From assembly GCA_003164305.1 (NCBI GenBank), contig PLSZ01000312.1, positions 1-13,944 of the forward strand: a DNA stretch of 13,944 nucleotides, written 5' to 3'. Below the pieces are notes generated by a model. It searched no databases and was not told where the DNA came from. It saw only the letters and a program-made list of their open reading frames with translations. The stretch is from Acetobacteraceae bacterium. Its GTDB lineage: Bacteria; Pseudomonadota; Alphaproteobacteria; Acetobacterales; Acetobacteraceae. This document shows positions 7,420 to 13,944 of this stretch, in pieces (the first letter of the stretch is position 1; each line of letters begins with the position of its first letter). Position numbers and translations under genes: made by a program.

Positions 7420-8568
7420 ATGCCCGGCGCGCTGCAACATCTGTTGGTGCTCGATCTGACCAGCCACCTGTCGGGGCCGTACTGCGCCATGCTGCTGGCG
7501 GATCATGGCGCCGAGGTGATAAAGATCGAGCCGCCCTCAGGGGATTCCGCGCGCGCCATGCCGCCGTTCGTGAACGGGGAGAGCGCGCCGTTCATGACGT
7601 GGAACCGTAACAAACGCTCTGTGGTGATGGATCTGAAGCAAGAGGCGGATCGCGCGGCGCTGCTGGATCTGATCGATCGGGCCGACGTGCTGGTGGAGAA
7701 CTATCGGCCCGGGGTGCTGGCGCGGCTGGGGCTGGGGTGGGACGTGCTGCACAAGCGCAATCCTCGGCTGATTCTGGCGTCGATCTCGGGGTTCGGACAG
7801 ACCGGGCCGTACAGCAGCCGGGGCGGCTTCGATCTGATCACGCAAGCAATGTCCGGTCTGATGAGTACGAACGGGCCGGCCGAGGGCGACCCGTTCCGGC
7901 TGCCGATCGCGATCTCAGACGTCACCGCCGGCATGTTCCTGGCGTTCGGCGTGCTGGCGGCGATCGAGGCGCGGCATCGTACCGGCAAGGGCCAGCACGT
8001 GGAGACGTCGTTGCTGGAGGCGGCGACGTCGCTCGCGGTGTATGAGTCGGCGCATTATTTCGCCACCGGCACGCGGCCGGAGCGGATTGGCCAGGCGCAT
8101 CGGGGCAGCTCGCCGTATCAGTGCTTCGCGACGGCGGACGGACACATCACGGTCGGTGCGTCACAGGAACATTTCTACGCGAAGTTCTGTGAGATCGTTG
8201 GACTTCCGGACCTCGCCACCGATCCGAGGTTCCGCACCAACGCCGACCGGGTGGCGCACAACGACGCGCTGGTGGCGCTGCTGGCGGAGAAGTTGCGTTT
8301 GCAACCATCCGTCCGCTGGCTGACGGCGCTGGAGGCTGCTGGCATTCCGGCTGGTCCCGTCATGCATTACGATGAGGTGTTCACTGACCCGCATATCCTG
8401 GCGCGGGAGATGGTGGCGCGCACGGAACATCCAATCACCGGAACGTTCCACACACTCGGCGTCACTGTGAAACTGTCGGACACGCCGGGCTCGGTCCGTC
8501 TGCCGGCACCGCGATTGGGCGAGCACACCGGGGAAATCCTCGGGCGGCGGCGCGACGCGGCGGAGTAA
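7420..8568 (+). CDS. Class III (CaiB/BaiF-type) acyl-CoA:carboxylate CoA-transferase
   Basis: A 382-residue family III CoA-transferase that moves CoA from an acyl-CoA to a free carboxylic acid through an aspartyl-CoA thioester. The fold markers appear in order: VLDLTSHLSGPYCAMLLADH (10-29), GAEVIKIEPPSGD (30-42), WNRNKRSVVMDL (61-72), VLVENYRPGVL (90-100), ISGFGQTGPY (122-131), and IAISDVTAGMFLAFGVLAAI (163-182), where Asp167 is the expected nucleophile, matching Asp169 of formyl-CoA transferase. RTGKGQHVETSLLEA follows as usual. Length and order fit intertwined-dimer enzymes such as CaiB, Frc and BaiF, but the substrate acid is not determined by these motifs. It follows the acyltransferase gene after 43 bases and has its own strong ribosome binding site, so it may be produced more independently. 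It converges with the GGDEF-EAL gene, ten bases apart. Confidence 0.93.
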   Translation: MPGALQHLLVLDLTSHLSGPYCAMLLADHGAEVIKIEPPSGDSARAMPPFVNGESAPFMTWNRNKRSVVMDLKQEADRAALLDLIDRADVLVENYRPGVLARLGLGWDVLHKRNPRLILASISGFGQTGPYSSRGGFDLITQAMSGLMSTNGPAEGDPFRLPIAISDVTAGMFLAFGVLAAIEARHRTGKGQHVETSLLEAATSLAVYESAHYFATGTRPERIGQAHRGSSPYQCFATADGHITVGASQEHFYAKFCEIVGLPDLATDPRFRTNADRVAHNDALVALLAEKLRLQPSVRWLTALEAAGIPAGPVMHYDEVFTDPHILAREMVARTEHPITGTFHTLGVTVKLSDTPGSVRLPAPRLGEHTGEILGRRRDAAE

Positions 8569-8589
8569 GTCAGTTCCATCACGCCGCCG
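8545..8589. terminator. Inverted repeat across the convergent stop codons, possible bidirectional terminator
   Basis: CGGCGGCG at 8545-8552 is the exact reverse complement of 8582-8589, with a 29-base loop that contains both stop codons. An alternative pairing of CGGCGG (8558-8563) with 8584-8589 gives a 20-base loop. There is no T-run on either side. With only ten bases between the two genes, this is the only visible candidate for separating the converging transcripts, but in such GC-rich coding sequence it may be chance. Confidence 0.22.
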
Positions 8590-11200
8590 TCAGATCCACG
8601 ACCTGTGCCGCCGCGGCGTGGCGCGTGTAGAAAGCCAGCGCCTCGGCCGCGGGCATCGGCCGGCCAAGCAGATATCCTTGCACCTCCGGGCAACCCTGGT
8701 TGAGCAGCAGATTGAGTTGACTATCGGTCTCCACACCCTCGGCGGTCACCTCCAGGCGCAGACGCCTCGCCATCGCCAGGATGCTCTCGGTGATCGCGCG
8801 GGTGGCCGGATCATGTTCCTGCGCGCCGACGAACGACCGATCGATCTTGATGCGATCGAACGGGAAACGGCGCAGATAGCTCAGGCTCGCGTACCCGGTG
8901 CCGAAATCATCCAACGCGAGGTGCAGATGCTGGTCGTGCAGGCTTTGCAGTGTGCTCAAGGCCTGGGTTTCATCGGCGATCAACACCCCCTCGGTGATTT
9001 CGAGTTCCAACCGATCCGGAGACAGATGATTCGCGGCCAGAACATCGCCGATCACGGACGCGAGGTTGTTCGACAGGAACTGCACCGGCGAAAGGTTCAC
9101 GGCGATGCGCCCATCGGGAAGACTGGCGGCGAAGGCGCACGCATCTTTGAGCACGCGCAAGCCAAGGTCGGCGATCAGGCCACATTGCTCCGCGACAGGA
9201 ATGAATTGCGTCGGCGGAATGAATCCACGCTCGGGATGGCGCCACCGCGCGAGTGCCTCGAAGCCGGAAATCCGTAACTTCCGGGTTTCGAATCGCGGCT
9301 GGAACCAAACTTCGAACTCGCGATTGGCCAATGCCCGGCGCAGGCCACGCTCGATCAGCCCGCGTTCGAGCTGAGTTTGGTCCATATCGGTATCGAACCG
9401 GACTACCAGGCCGCGGCCGCGGGCCTTGGCCTGGTACATCGCGGTATCGGCGCGGCGCAGCAATTCGACGGCCGTGGTTCCGTCCGCCGGATAAAAAGCG
9501 AGCCCCAGGCTGGCGGACAGACGAAACTGCGTACCGTCGATCTCCATCGGTTCGGACAGCGCGGCGACGACGATCTCAGCCAGGGAGACGGTGCTATGCG
9601 GCTGAGGACCTTCCGGGCACAAGATGGCGAATTCGTCACCGCCGGTGCGCGCCAACAAGGCATGGGCACCAACCAACCCGTGCAATCGCCGGCTGACGTC
9701 CCGCAACAACCGGTCACCCGCCACATGGCCGAGCGTATCGTTGACAGTCTTGAAACCATCCAGATCCAGGCACACAAGCCCGAATTCCGCCACGTATGGT
9801 TGGAGCAACAAATCCCCGATCCGGTTGTTCAACAGTTCCCGATTCGCCAGACCGGTGAGTGAATCGTGGTGCGCCATATGGCGGATGCGCGCATCGGCGA
9901 TCCGCCGCTCGGTGACGTCGGTGAAGGTACGCACCTGACCGCCTCCTGGCAGAAGCTGGCTATGGATTTCGATGATGCGGCCGCTTTTGTGCACCGTGCC
10001 TTGATGGATCACACCCGGTTCGGCGTCCTCGATCTGGATCAGCAAGCCCAGATCGCCGGCCTCCGCGCGACGCATCGCGCGGCCGGAATCGAGCAGGCTG
10101 ACGGGCAGGCCGAGCAACTCCGTGGCGCGCCGGTTGACCACGGGAATGCGGCCGTCCGCGTCAATCATTACGATGCCCTGGCTCATGTTATCCAACGTCA
10201 GCAACAGCGCCCGGCGGGAGGCGGCGGAACGCAGCCGCTGCTGGATCCACACCGCGCCGAGACAGACGATGATCAGGCTGGCCGCGCCGGCGATCCCGAG
10301 TGCCCGGTCACGCAACGGCCGATATTGACGAAAGATCCGTTCGTCATCGTAACCGACCAGCACGACCAGATTGTATTGCGCCAGACGGCGGAAACTGATG
10401 ATTCGCGTGACCCGATCCCAGGGCGCACCGGCCGAAAACGTACCCTCGGGCAACGACAAGGCAGGCCTGAAGCCAGGCGCCCGGCTAAGGTCCATGCCCA
10501 TCAATTCGGGTCTGGGCGGACCGTAGCCGCGAACGACGCCGTCCAGGCCCACCAACATGACGAATCCGTTACCGATATCCGCCGTCTCATAGAAGCGCGA
10601 CAGGTCGTCGCATCCCACCGAATTCACCCCGACGCCGGCGAAATGCCCGTCGCGATCGACCAGCTTGCGCGTGTATTGCACTGAACATCGTTTCGTGATG
10701 CGCCCGGTTACCGGCTTGCTGATGAACAGCGAGTCGCGATCGGGATCCAGGTGCACCAGGAAATGTTCCCGGTCCGCCAAACTGAAGCTTTGCCCGTTCA
10801 CCGGTACGGTGTTTTGCGTCACCAGGCCGGTCCGATCGATGATGCCAATCTGCAACGTCATATGATCCGGGGAAGACTGCGTCCGCACCCATTCCAACAG
10901 ATTGAACGCCGGACCGCGTTCCAGGAAGCTGGCTCGCAGCGCGAGCAACTCCCGATCCAGAACCGTGCTGATCCGCTCCGTGCTTTCGGCGAACGCTCGC
11001 GCCAGAGTGGCGGTCTGCCGGCGCGCCGCGTCCACCGCCGCGACATTGGCCTGCCACAGCGTGAACGCCACCGCGCCCCAGATCACCGCCACGCACGCCA
11101 GGATCGCCAGCAGTTCCGGCGCCAGATTCAACACCTGGTGCCAACTGCGCTCCCCCGTCAGGCGGGAGGCCCCCTGGAACGTTCCGACCGTGCCATCCAT
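8579..11200 (-). CDS. Membrane CACHE-PAS-GGDEF-EAL cyclic-di-GMP enzyme
   Basis: An 873-residue signalling protein in the inner membrane. A first helix (about 30-50) and second helix (about 302-320) flank a periplasmic dCACHE-like sensor of about 245 residues. After the second helix come a PAS domain (about 333-430, DNMSQGIVMIDADGRIPVVN), a GGDEF domain (about 445-600) and an EAL domain (about 612-865). The cyclase signature GGDEF is intact at 520-524, with DLDGFKTVNDTLGH before it. The phosphodiesterase residues are intact: EALARW, NLSPVQF, ELEITE, DDFGTGYASL, KIDRSF and AEGVET. The product-inhibition RxxD site is missing: its place reads G-A-H-A. Both synthesis and breakdown of c-di-GMP are therefore possible, and which dominates cannot be read. 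GAGG six bases before ATG 11200 supports this start over GTG 11212. It follows the LVIVD gene by 75 bases on the same strand. Confidence 0.94.
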   Translation of the reverse strand: MDGTVGTFQGASRLTGERSWHQVLNLAPELLAILACVAVIWGAVAFTLWQANVAAVDAARRQTATLARAFAESTERISTVLDRELLALRASFLERGPAFNLLEWVRTQSSPDHMTLQIGIIDRTGLVTQNTVPVNGQSFSLADREHFLVHLDPDRDSLFISKPVTGRITKRCSVQYTRKLVDRDGHFAGVGVNSVGCDDLSRFYETADIGNGFVMLVGLDGVVRGYGPPRPELMGMDLSRAPGFRPALSLPEGTFSAGAPWDRVTRIISFRRLAQYNLVVLVGYDDERIFRQYRPLRDRALGIAGAASLIIVCLGAVWIQQRLRSAASRRALLLTLDNMSQGIVMIDADGRIPVVNRRATELLGLPVSLLDSGRAMRRAEAGDLGLLIQIEDAEPGVIHQGTVHKSGRIIEIHSQLLPGGGQVRTFTDVTERRIADARIRHMAHHDSLTGLANRELLNNRIGDLLLQPYVAEFGLVCLDLDGFKTVNDTLGHVAGDRLLRDVSRRLHGLVGAHALLARTGGDEFAILCPEGPQPHSTVSLAEIVVAALSEPMEIDGTQFRLSASLGLAFYPADGTTAVELLRRADTAMYQAKARGRGLVVRFDTDMDQTQLERGLIERGLRRALANREFEVWFQPRFETRKLRISGFEALARWRHPERGFIPPTQFIPVAEQCGLIADLGLRVLKDACAFAASLPDGRIAVNLSPVQFLSNNLASVIGDVLAANHLSPDRLELEITEGVLIADETQALSTLQSLHDQHLHLALDDFGTGYASLSYLRRFPFDRIKIDRSFVGAQEHDPATRAITESILAMARRLRLEVTAEGVETDSQLNLLLNQGCPEVQGYLLGRPMPAAEALAFYTRHAAAAQVVDLTAA

Positions 11201-11275
11201 GCTGGCCCTCACGCCTTTCGAGAGGCGTAGTGTCCGCCAACATGATTAACGTTCCATTAAAGCGGTGCCGAACGG

Positions 11276-12400
11276 TCACACACGCTCGAGAATCGACAGC
11301 CCCCGGTTGCGATCGATCAAGTAAATCAGGCCGCGATGGTCGACATAAACGTCGTTGCTGCACACGCGTTGCGCGCCCGGCGGCACGTCCGGCATCCACC
11401 ACGCCGCCTGCTTCATCGACAGCGGATTGCTGATGTCGATCACGCGCAAGCCACTCGCGAACCACGCCGCCGGAACCTCATTCCCAACGATCGTTTCGAC
11501 CGGCTGATGACACGCGGTCATCAGAGGCGAGGTCACGCCAACCAGCTCCGGCAACTGAAAGGTGCTGACCGGGATGGGATTGGTTTCATCGGTGATGTTC
11601 ACCATCCACACCATCGCGGGCAACTCGGGCGACAGTTTTGGATCGAGCGGCTGCACGTGCTCATCCGCCACCAGCATCCACTTATGCCCCGCGATCGGCA
11701 CGTCGATGGGCACCAGGCTGTGCGTCGGCCAGCCGAACGGCGGGCTCCAATCGATCATGGACACGGTCTTCGGTTTCTTCATGTCGCTGATGTCGAGAAT
11801 CACGCCGCCACCGTACCAGTAACTGACATATAGCCGGTCGCCGCGCCGGATCGGGTGATGACAGCGATGGTTGCGGCCTTTCCAGCTCGGCGTTTCCCCT
11901 CCGGCCGTCCACTGGCCGGGCATCCACCAGCGCCCGACCTCTTCCGGTTTTTCCGGATTGGCGAAGTCGAGGATCATGACGATCGTGCCGACATAACCCT
12001 CTTGCTCGGCCGACACGTAAGCGTAACGGCCGTCGAAGGTGAAACGATGCACACCCGTGCCGGCGCAGTGCCAATGGTGGATGTCGCGCGGGGTGTCGGG
12101 CTTGCTGACATCGAACACCCGCAGCCCAACGAAATCACCGGCCGGTGGCTCGCCCCGCGTCCGCTCCCGGTTCACCAGCATGATATCGTTGGCCACCCGC
12201 ACTTTATGCGAGTGCAGCCCGGGAGGAATGTCGATCGAAGCGGTGATCCGCGGGTTCGCCGGATCGGAAACGTCAACCACCGAGGTTCCATGTGGCGCGT
12301 CCATGTGCCCGATATAGGCACGATCGCCATCCAGAACGACCTGTCCGCCACCCGCGCAATCCAGCCACGCGACCTGTCGAATTCCCTCGCCCTGGGCCAT
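11276..12400 (-). CDS. LVIVD-repeat beta-propeller protein, cytoplasmic
   Basis: A 374-residue protein built of LVIVD repeats, which form a beta-propeller. Six blade signatures of the V-x-D-[IV]-S-x-P type are visible, near residues 41 (VVDVSDPANP), 93 (LRVFDVSKPDTP), 142 (MILDFANPEKP), 200 (VILDISDMKKP), 264 (VWMVNITDETNP) and 318 (LRVIDISNPLSM). Each is followed by at least one His: LHSHK, GVHRF, RCHHP, PTHSL, ACHQP and VDHRG. There is no signal peptide, so it is predicted to be cytosolic. LVIVD proteins have no established general activity; distantly similar propellers of the selenium-binding/methanethiol oxidase type bind metal through histidines. A near-perfect Shine-Dalgarno (AAAGGAGG) is six bases before the start, suggesting high expression. 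The GGDEF-EAL gene lies downstream and could be co-transcribed. The fold call is firm; the function is unknown. Confidence 0.88.
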   Translation of the reverse strand: MAQGEGIRQVAWLDCAGGGQVVLDGDRAYIGHMDAPHGTSVVDVSDPANPRITASIDIPPGLHSHKVRVANDIMLVNRERTRGEPPAGDFVGLRVFDVSKPDTPRDIHHWHCAGTGVHRFTFDGRYAYVSAEQEGYVGTIVMILDFANPEKPEEVGRWWMPGQWTAGGETPSWKGRNHRCHHPIRRGDRLYVSYWYGGGVILDISDMKKPKTVSMIDWSPPFGWPTHSLVPIDVPIAGHKWMLVADEHVQPLDPKLSPELPAMVWMVNITDETNPIPVSTFQLPELVGVTSPLMTACHQPVETIVGNEVPAAWFASGLRVIDISNPLSMKQAAWWMPDVPPGAQRVCSNDVYVDHRGLIYLIDRNRGLSILERV

Positions 12401-12406
12401 CGTCCG

Positions 12407-12414
12407 CCTCCTTT
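12407..12414 (-). promoter_or_regulatory. Strong ribosome binding site of the LVIVD gene
   Basis: Read on the minus strand the site is AAAGGAGG, eight bases complementary to the 16S rRNA tail apart from the ends, six bases before the ATG. It is the strongest such site in the window and fixes the start at 12400. Confidence 0.8.
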
Positions 12415-12522
12415 AAGGTCTCATTTTCGGCTGAACACGATCAGCATGGCCGCGACAATGACCCCGGCCAGCCATCCGGGCAACAGGCCGGCATCGGCGC
12501 CCGCGATGACCCTCCCCCGTCA

Positions 12523-12628
12523 CGTCATCCTCGGGCTCGACCCGAGGATCGGCCCGTACAGGCACGTTGCCCGGCTTCGGACTTCCATGGCGTGTCGATA
12601 GATCCTCGGGTCGAGCCCGAGGATGACG
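12523..12628. repeat. REP/BIME-like composite: two inverted 28-bp palindromic units
   Basis: The 28 bases at 12523-12550 are an exact reverse complement of 12601-12628, with 50 bases between. Each arm is also a hairpin on its own: ATCCTCGGG, five-base loop, CCCGAGGAT (a perfect 9-bp stem). Two palindromic units in opposite orientation around a spacer is the architecture of bacterial interspersed mosaic elements. Similar sequences are scattered through many alphaproteobacterial genomes, where their translations produce spurious peptides of the kind ILGLDPRI and DPRVEPEDD, both seen in frames here. It may act as mRNA stabiliser, terminator or DNA-binding site; it is presumably multiplied in trans by a REP-type transposase, which is absent from this window. 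Confidence 0.85.
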
Positions 12629-12747
12629 GCGAGAGGCAAACCATTTCCTGCTTTATCCTGATCCCCATGGGGCAACGCCCTGGGCGAAGGCCCCATCCGG
12701 CGGGGGCCAAACGGACATGAACAAACCGAACATGGACAGGGCGGACG

Positions 12748-12981
12748 ATGCGCGGCATCATCGGAGGCATGCGTTTCGTTATGTTCTCATTATTGTTTTT
12801 TCTGTCAGCCTGTGGTGCCGATCCCGCCGCCATCGGCATTACCGGCCGGCCCTTGGCCACGCCGCCAGCGGATCCGGGCGAGACCCAGACCGGCATTCCG
12901 AACGCGCCACAGACCGGCACCCAACTGGCGCCGAGCATGCCGGCGAACACCGGATCCGGGAAATTCTGGGGTTATAACTGA
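12748..12981 (+). CDS. Small predicted lipoprotein (77 aa)
   Basis: A short secreted lipoprotein. After a basic start, the hydrophobic core VMFSLLFFLSAC ends in the lipobox L-S-A-C, so Cys22 should become the lipidated N-terminus after signal peptidase II cleavage. The mature part is about 56 residues, rich in Pro, Gly, Thr and Ala (PLATPPADPGETQTG, PNAPQTGTQLAP), probably disordered, and ends in SGKFWGYN. Residue +2 is Gly, not Asp, so export to the outer membrane is expected if the Lol rule applies. The start at 12748 has AGGGCGG upstream at about the right distance. ATG 12769 has GGAGG only one base before it, and ATG 12781 has it 13 bases before, so the start is uncertain by up to 11 residues. 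I do not recognise the family. It converges with leuA. Confidence 0.72.
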   Translation: MRGIIGGMRFVMFSLLFFLSACGADPAAIGITGRPLATPPADPGETQTGIPNAPQTGTQLAPSMPANTGSGKFWGYN

Positions 12982-13007
12982 GCAAATCCCGGAACTGACC
13001 AAAGCCA

Positions 13008-13036
13008 GGACGGCGCGCCCGCCGGACACGCCGTCC
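13008..13036. terminator. Hairpin between convergent lipoprotein and leuA genes
   Basis: GGACGGCG at 13008-13015 pairs perfectly with CGCCGTCC at 13029-13036, leaving a 13-base GC-rich loop. It lies 26 bases after the lipoprotein stop and 11 bases beyond the leuA stop, where a terminator serving both strands is expected. No T-run follows on either strand, so it is a weak intrinsic terminator at best. Confidence 0.5.
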
Positions 13037-13047
13037 CGAATCATCGA

Positions 13048-13944
13048 TCAGGCGGACAACGCCTGAGGCTCCGTGCGCAGCCGCTTCACCAGCAGCTTGT
13101 TCAGCGCGTGCACATACGCCCGGGCCGAGGCGACGATTGTATCGGTGTCGGCGCCTTGCCCGTCCACCATCTTGCCGTTTTCCTCCAGCCGGACGGTGGT
13201 TTTCGCCTGCGCGTCGGTGCCCTCGGTGATCGCGCCGATCGAGAACAGCACGAGGTTGGCGTTGTGCGGGAAGATCTCGTGGATCGCCTTGAACGTCGCG
13301 TCCACCGGCCCGTCGCCCACGGCGGAGCCCGACTTCACCACGCCGTCGATTTCCAGTTCAAGCTCCGCGCTCGGCTCGCGCTTCGACCCGGCGTGCACGT
13401 CCAGCGAAACGAACCTGATCCGCTCGTGATCGCGCATCACCTCGTCATCGACCAGCGCCACGATGTCGTCGTCGAACACCACCTTCTTGCGGTCGGCGAG
13501 GTCCTTGAAGCGCCGGAACGCGTCGTTCATCTGGTTGTCGCCGATCTTGTAGCCAAGCGAGTTCAACTTGTCGCGGAACGCCGCGCGGCCCGAGTGCTTG
13601 CCCAGTACGAGGCTGTTCTTCGCCCAGCCGACGCTTTCTGGGGTCATGATTTCATAGGTCGCGGCGTTCTTCAGCACGCCGTCCTGATGGATCCCCGCCT
13701 CATGCGCGAAGGCGTTACGGCCGACGATGGCCTTGTTCGGCTGTACGTCGAAGCCGGTGATGGCGGCCAGAAGTTTCGACATCCGCAGCAGATGCGTGGT
13801 CTGGATGTTGTTCTTGTAGGGCATCGCGTCCGGCCGCGTGCGGATCGCCATCACGATCTCTTCCAGCGATGCGTTGCCGGCCCGTTCCCCGATGCCATTG
13901 ATCGTGGACTCGATCTGCCGCGCGCCGGCCCGGACCGCCGCCAG
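13048..13944 (-). CDS. leuA: 2-isopropylmalate synthase, N-terminal part outside the window
   Basis: The first committed enzyme of leucine synthesis, condensing acetyl-CoA with 2-ketoisovalerate in the cytosol. The C-terminal 298 codons are present; coding continues off the right edge, so the ATG at 13854 is internal. From the edge, residues 15-24 read INGIGERAGN, a conserved metal and substrate loop of the barrel. It is followed by LEEIVMAIRTR, HEAGIHQDGVLKNAATYEIM (barrel and hinge) and LVLGKHSGRAAF (linker). The last 120 or so residues (VVKSGSAVGDGPVDATFKAI, LFSIGAITEGTDAQAKTTVR) form the LeuA dimer domain that binds leucine for feedback inhibition. Organisation and end match the bacterial form of about 520 residues. 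The HxH metal motif and the catalytic N-terminal half are not visible. No leucine attenuator can be assessed, because the 5' end is missing. Confidence 0.96.
   Translation of the reverse strand: MAAVRAGARQIESTINGIGERAGNASLEEIVMAIRTRPDAMPYKNNIQTTHLLRMSKLLAAITGFDVQPNKAIVGRNAFAHEAGIHQDGVLKNAATYEIMTPESVGWAKNSLVLGKHSGRAAFRDKLNSLGYKIGDNQMNDAFRRFKDLADRKKVVFDDDIVALVDDEVMRDHERIRFVSLDVHAGSKREPSAELELEIDGVVKSGSAVGDGPVDATFKAIHEIFPHNANLVLFSIGAITEGTDAQAKTTVRLEENGKMVDGQGADTDTIVASARAYVHALNKLLVKRLRTEPQALSA

Larger units (their letters stand above)
12401..12747. other. 347-base non-coding spacer with repeat element and hairpins
   Basis: This spacer separates the LVIVD gene (minus) from the lipoprotein gene (plus) and should hold both promoters. 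It contains the REP/BIME-like composite at 12523-12628, a palindrome CCCCATGGGG at 12663-12672, and a 6-bp stem GGCCCC/GGGGCC (12689-12694 with 12703-12708, eight-base loop). On the minus strand, 12421-12519 is open and encodes a hydrophobic tail (LPGWLAGVIVAAMLIVFSRK then stop) without a usable start. Longer frames crossing the repeat are translations of the repeat itself. No tRNA is seen. Confidence 0.6.

Noticed and set aside
6495..7490. A 331-codon minus-strand frame opposite the acyltransferase gene
   Set aside because: No motif, rich in Arg/Pro/Gln, and the plus strand has the SPG and DFGRGDDPYK signatures.
8618..10684. Long open frames of 160-270 codons antisense to the GGDEF-EAL gene
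   Set aside because: They mirror the codon bias of the real gene, carry no recognisable domain, and the opposite strand shows complete CACHE, PAS, GGDEF and EAL signatures.
12525..12950. A 141-codon minus-strand frame across the repeat element and the lipoprotein gene
   Set aside because: Much of it is the translated repeat, a known source of false hypothetical proteins in alphaproteobacteria, and the rest opposes a lipobox-containing gene.

Overview
This window looks like chromosomal DNA from a GC-rich alphaproteobacterium. The base composition is strongly GC-biased, with G/C at most third codon positions. It carries a repeat type common in Rhodospirillales/Acetobacteraceae-like genomes, and its gene set (Mrp, LeuA, SBP_bac_5, CaiB, GGDEF-EAL) is ordinary for that class. 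The family assignment is an inference from style, not a proven placement. I see no tRNA, rRNA, phage, transposase or CRISPR array.

Layout. At the left edge is the 3' part of an Mrp/ApbC Fe-S carrier ATPase, followed by a perfect GC-rich palindrome and about 400 bases of spacer. That spacer hides a small reading frame encoding a helical hairpin that lacks an ATG at its apparent ribosome binding site. A periplasmic family-5 solute-binding protein lies on the minus strand without its transporter partners. It is divergent from a nicotinamidase (pncA) on the plus strand. Next is a tightly packed plus-strand cluster of five genes: zinc alcohol dehydrogenase, NAD-dependent sugar epimerase, YdcF/DUF218 membrane protein, GNAT/CelD-type acyltransferase and class III CoA-transferase. 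Most of its junctions are stop/start overlaps, so it is probably one transcript with coupled translation.

Two minus-strand genes converge on it: an LVIVD-repeat beta-propeller, then downstream of it a large membrane-bound CACHE-PAS-GGDEF-EAL protein. The GGDEF and EAL signatures are intact and the inhibitory RxxD site is lost. Upstream of the propeller gene is a non-coding stretch containing a perfect 28-bp inverted repeat whose arms are themselves hairpins (a REP/BIME-like element). A small lipoprotein gene follows. The window ends in the 3' two thirds of leuA on the minus strand, with a hairpin between these two converging genes.

Functionally the window joins housekeeping (Fe-S assembly, NAD salvage, leucine synthesis) to an accessory-looking block. 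The five-gene cluster mixes envelope/sugar functions (epimerase, DUF218, CelD-like transferase) with alcohol and CoA-ester chemistry. I cannot name its product. The most unusual items are that cluster, the two-helix microprotein, the His-per-blade pattern in the LVIVD protein and the REP-like composite.
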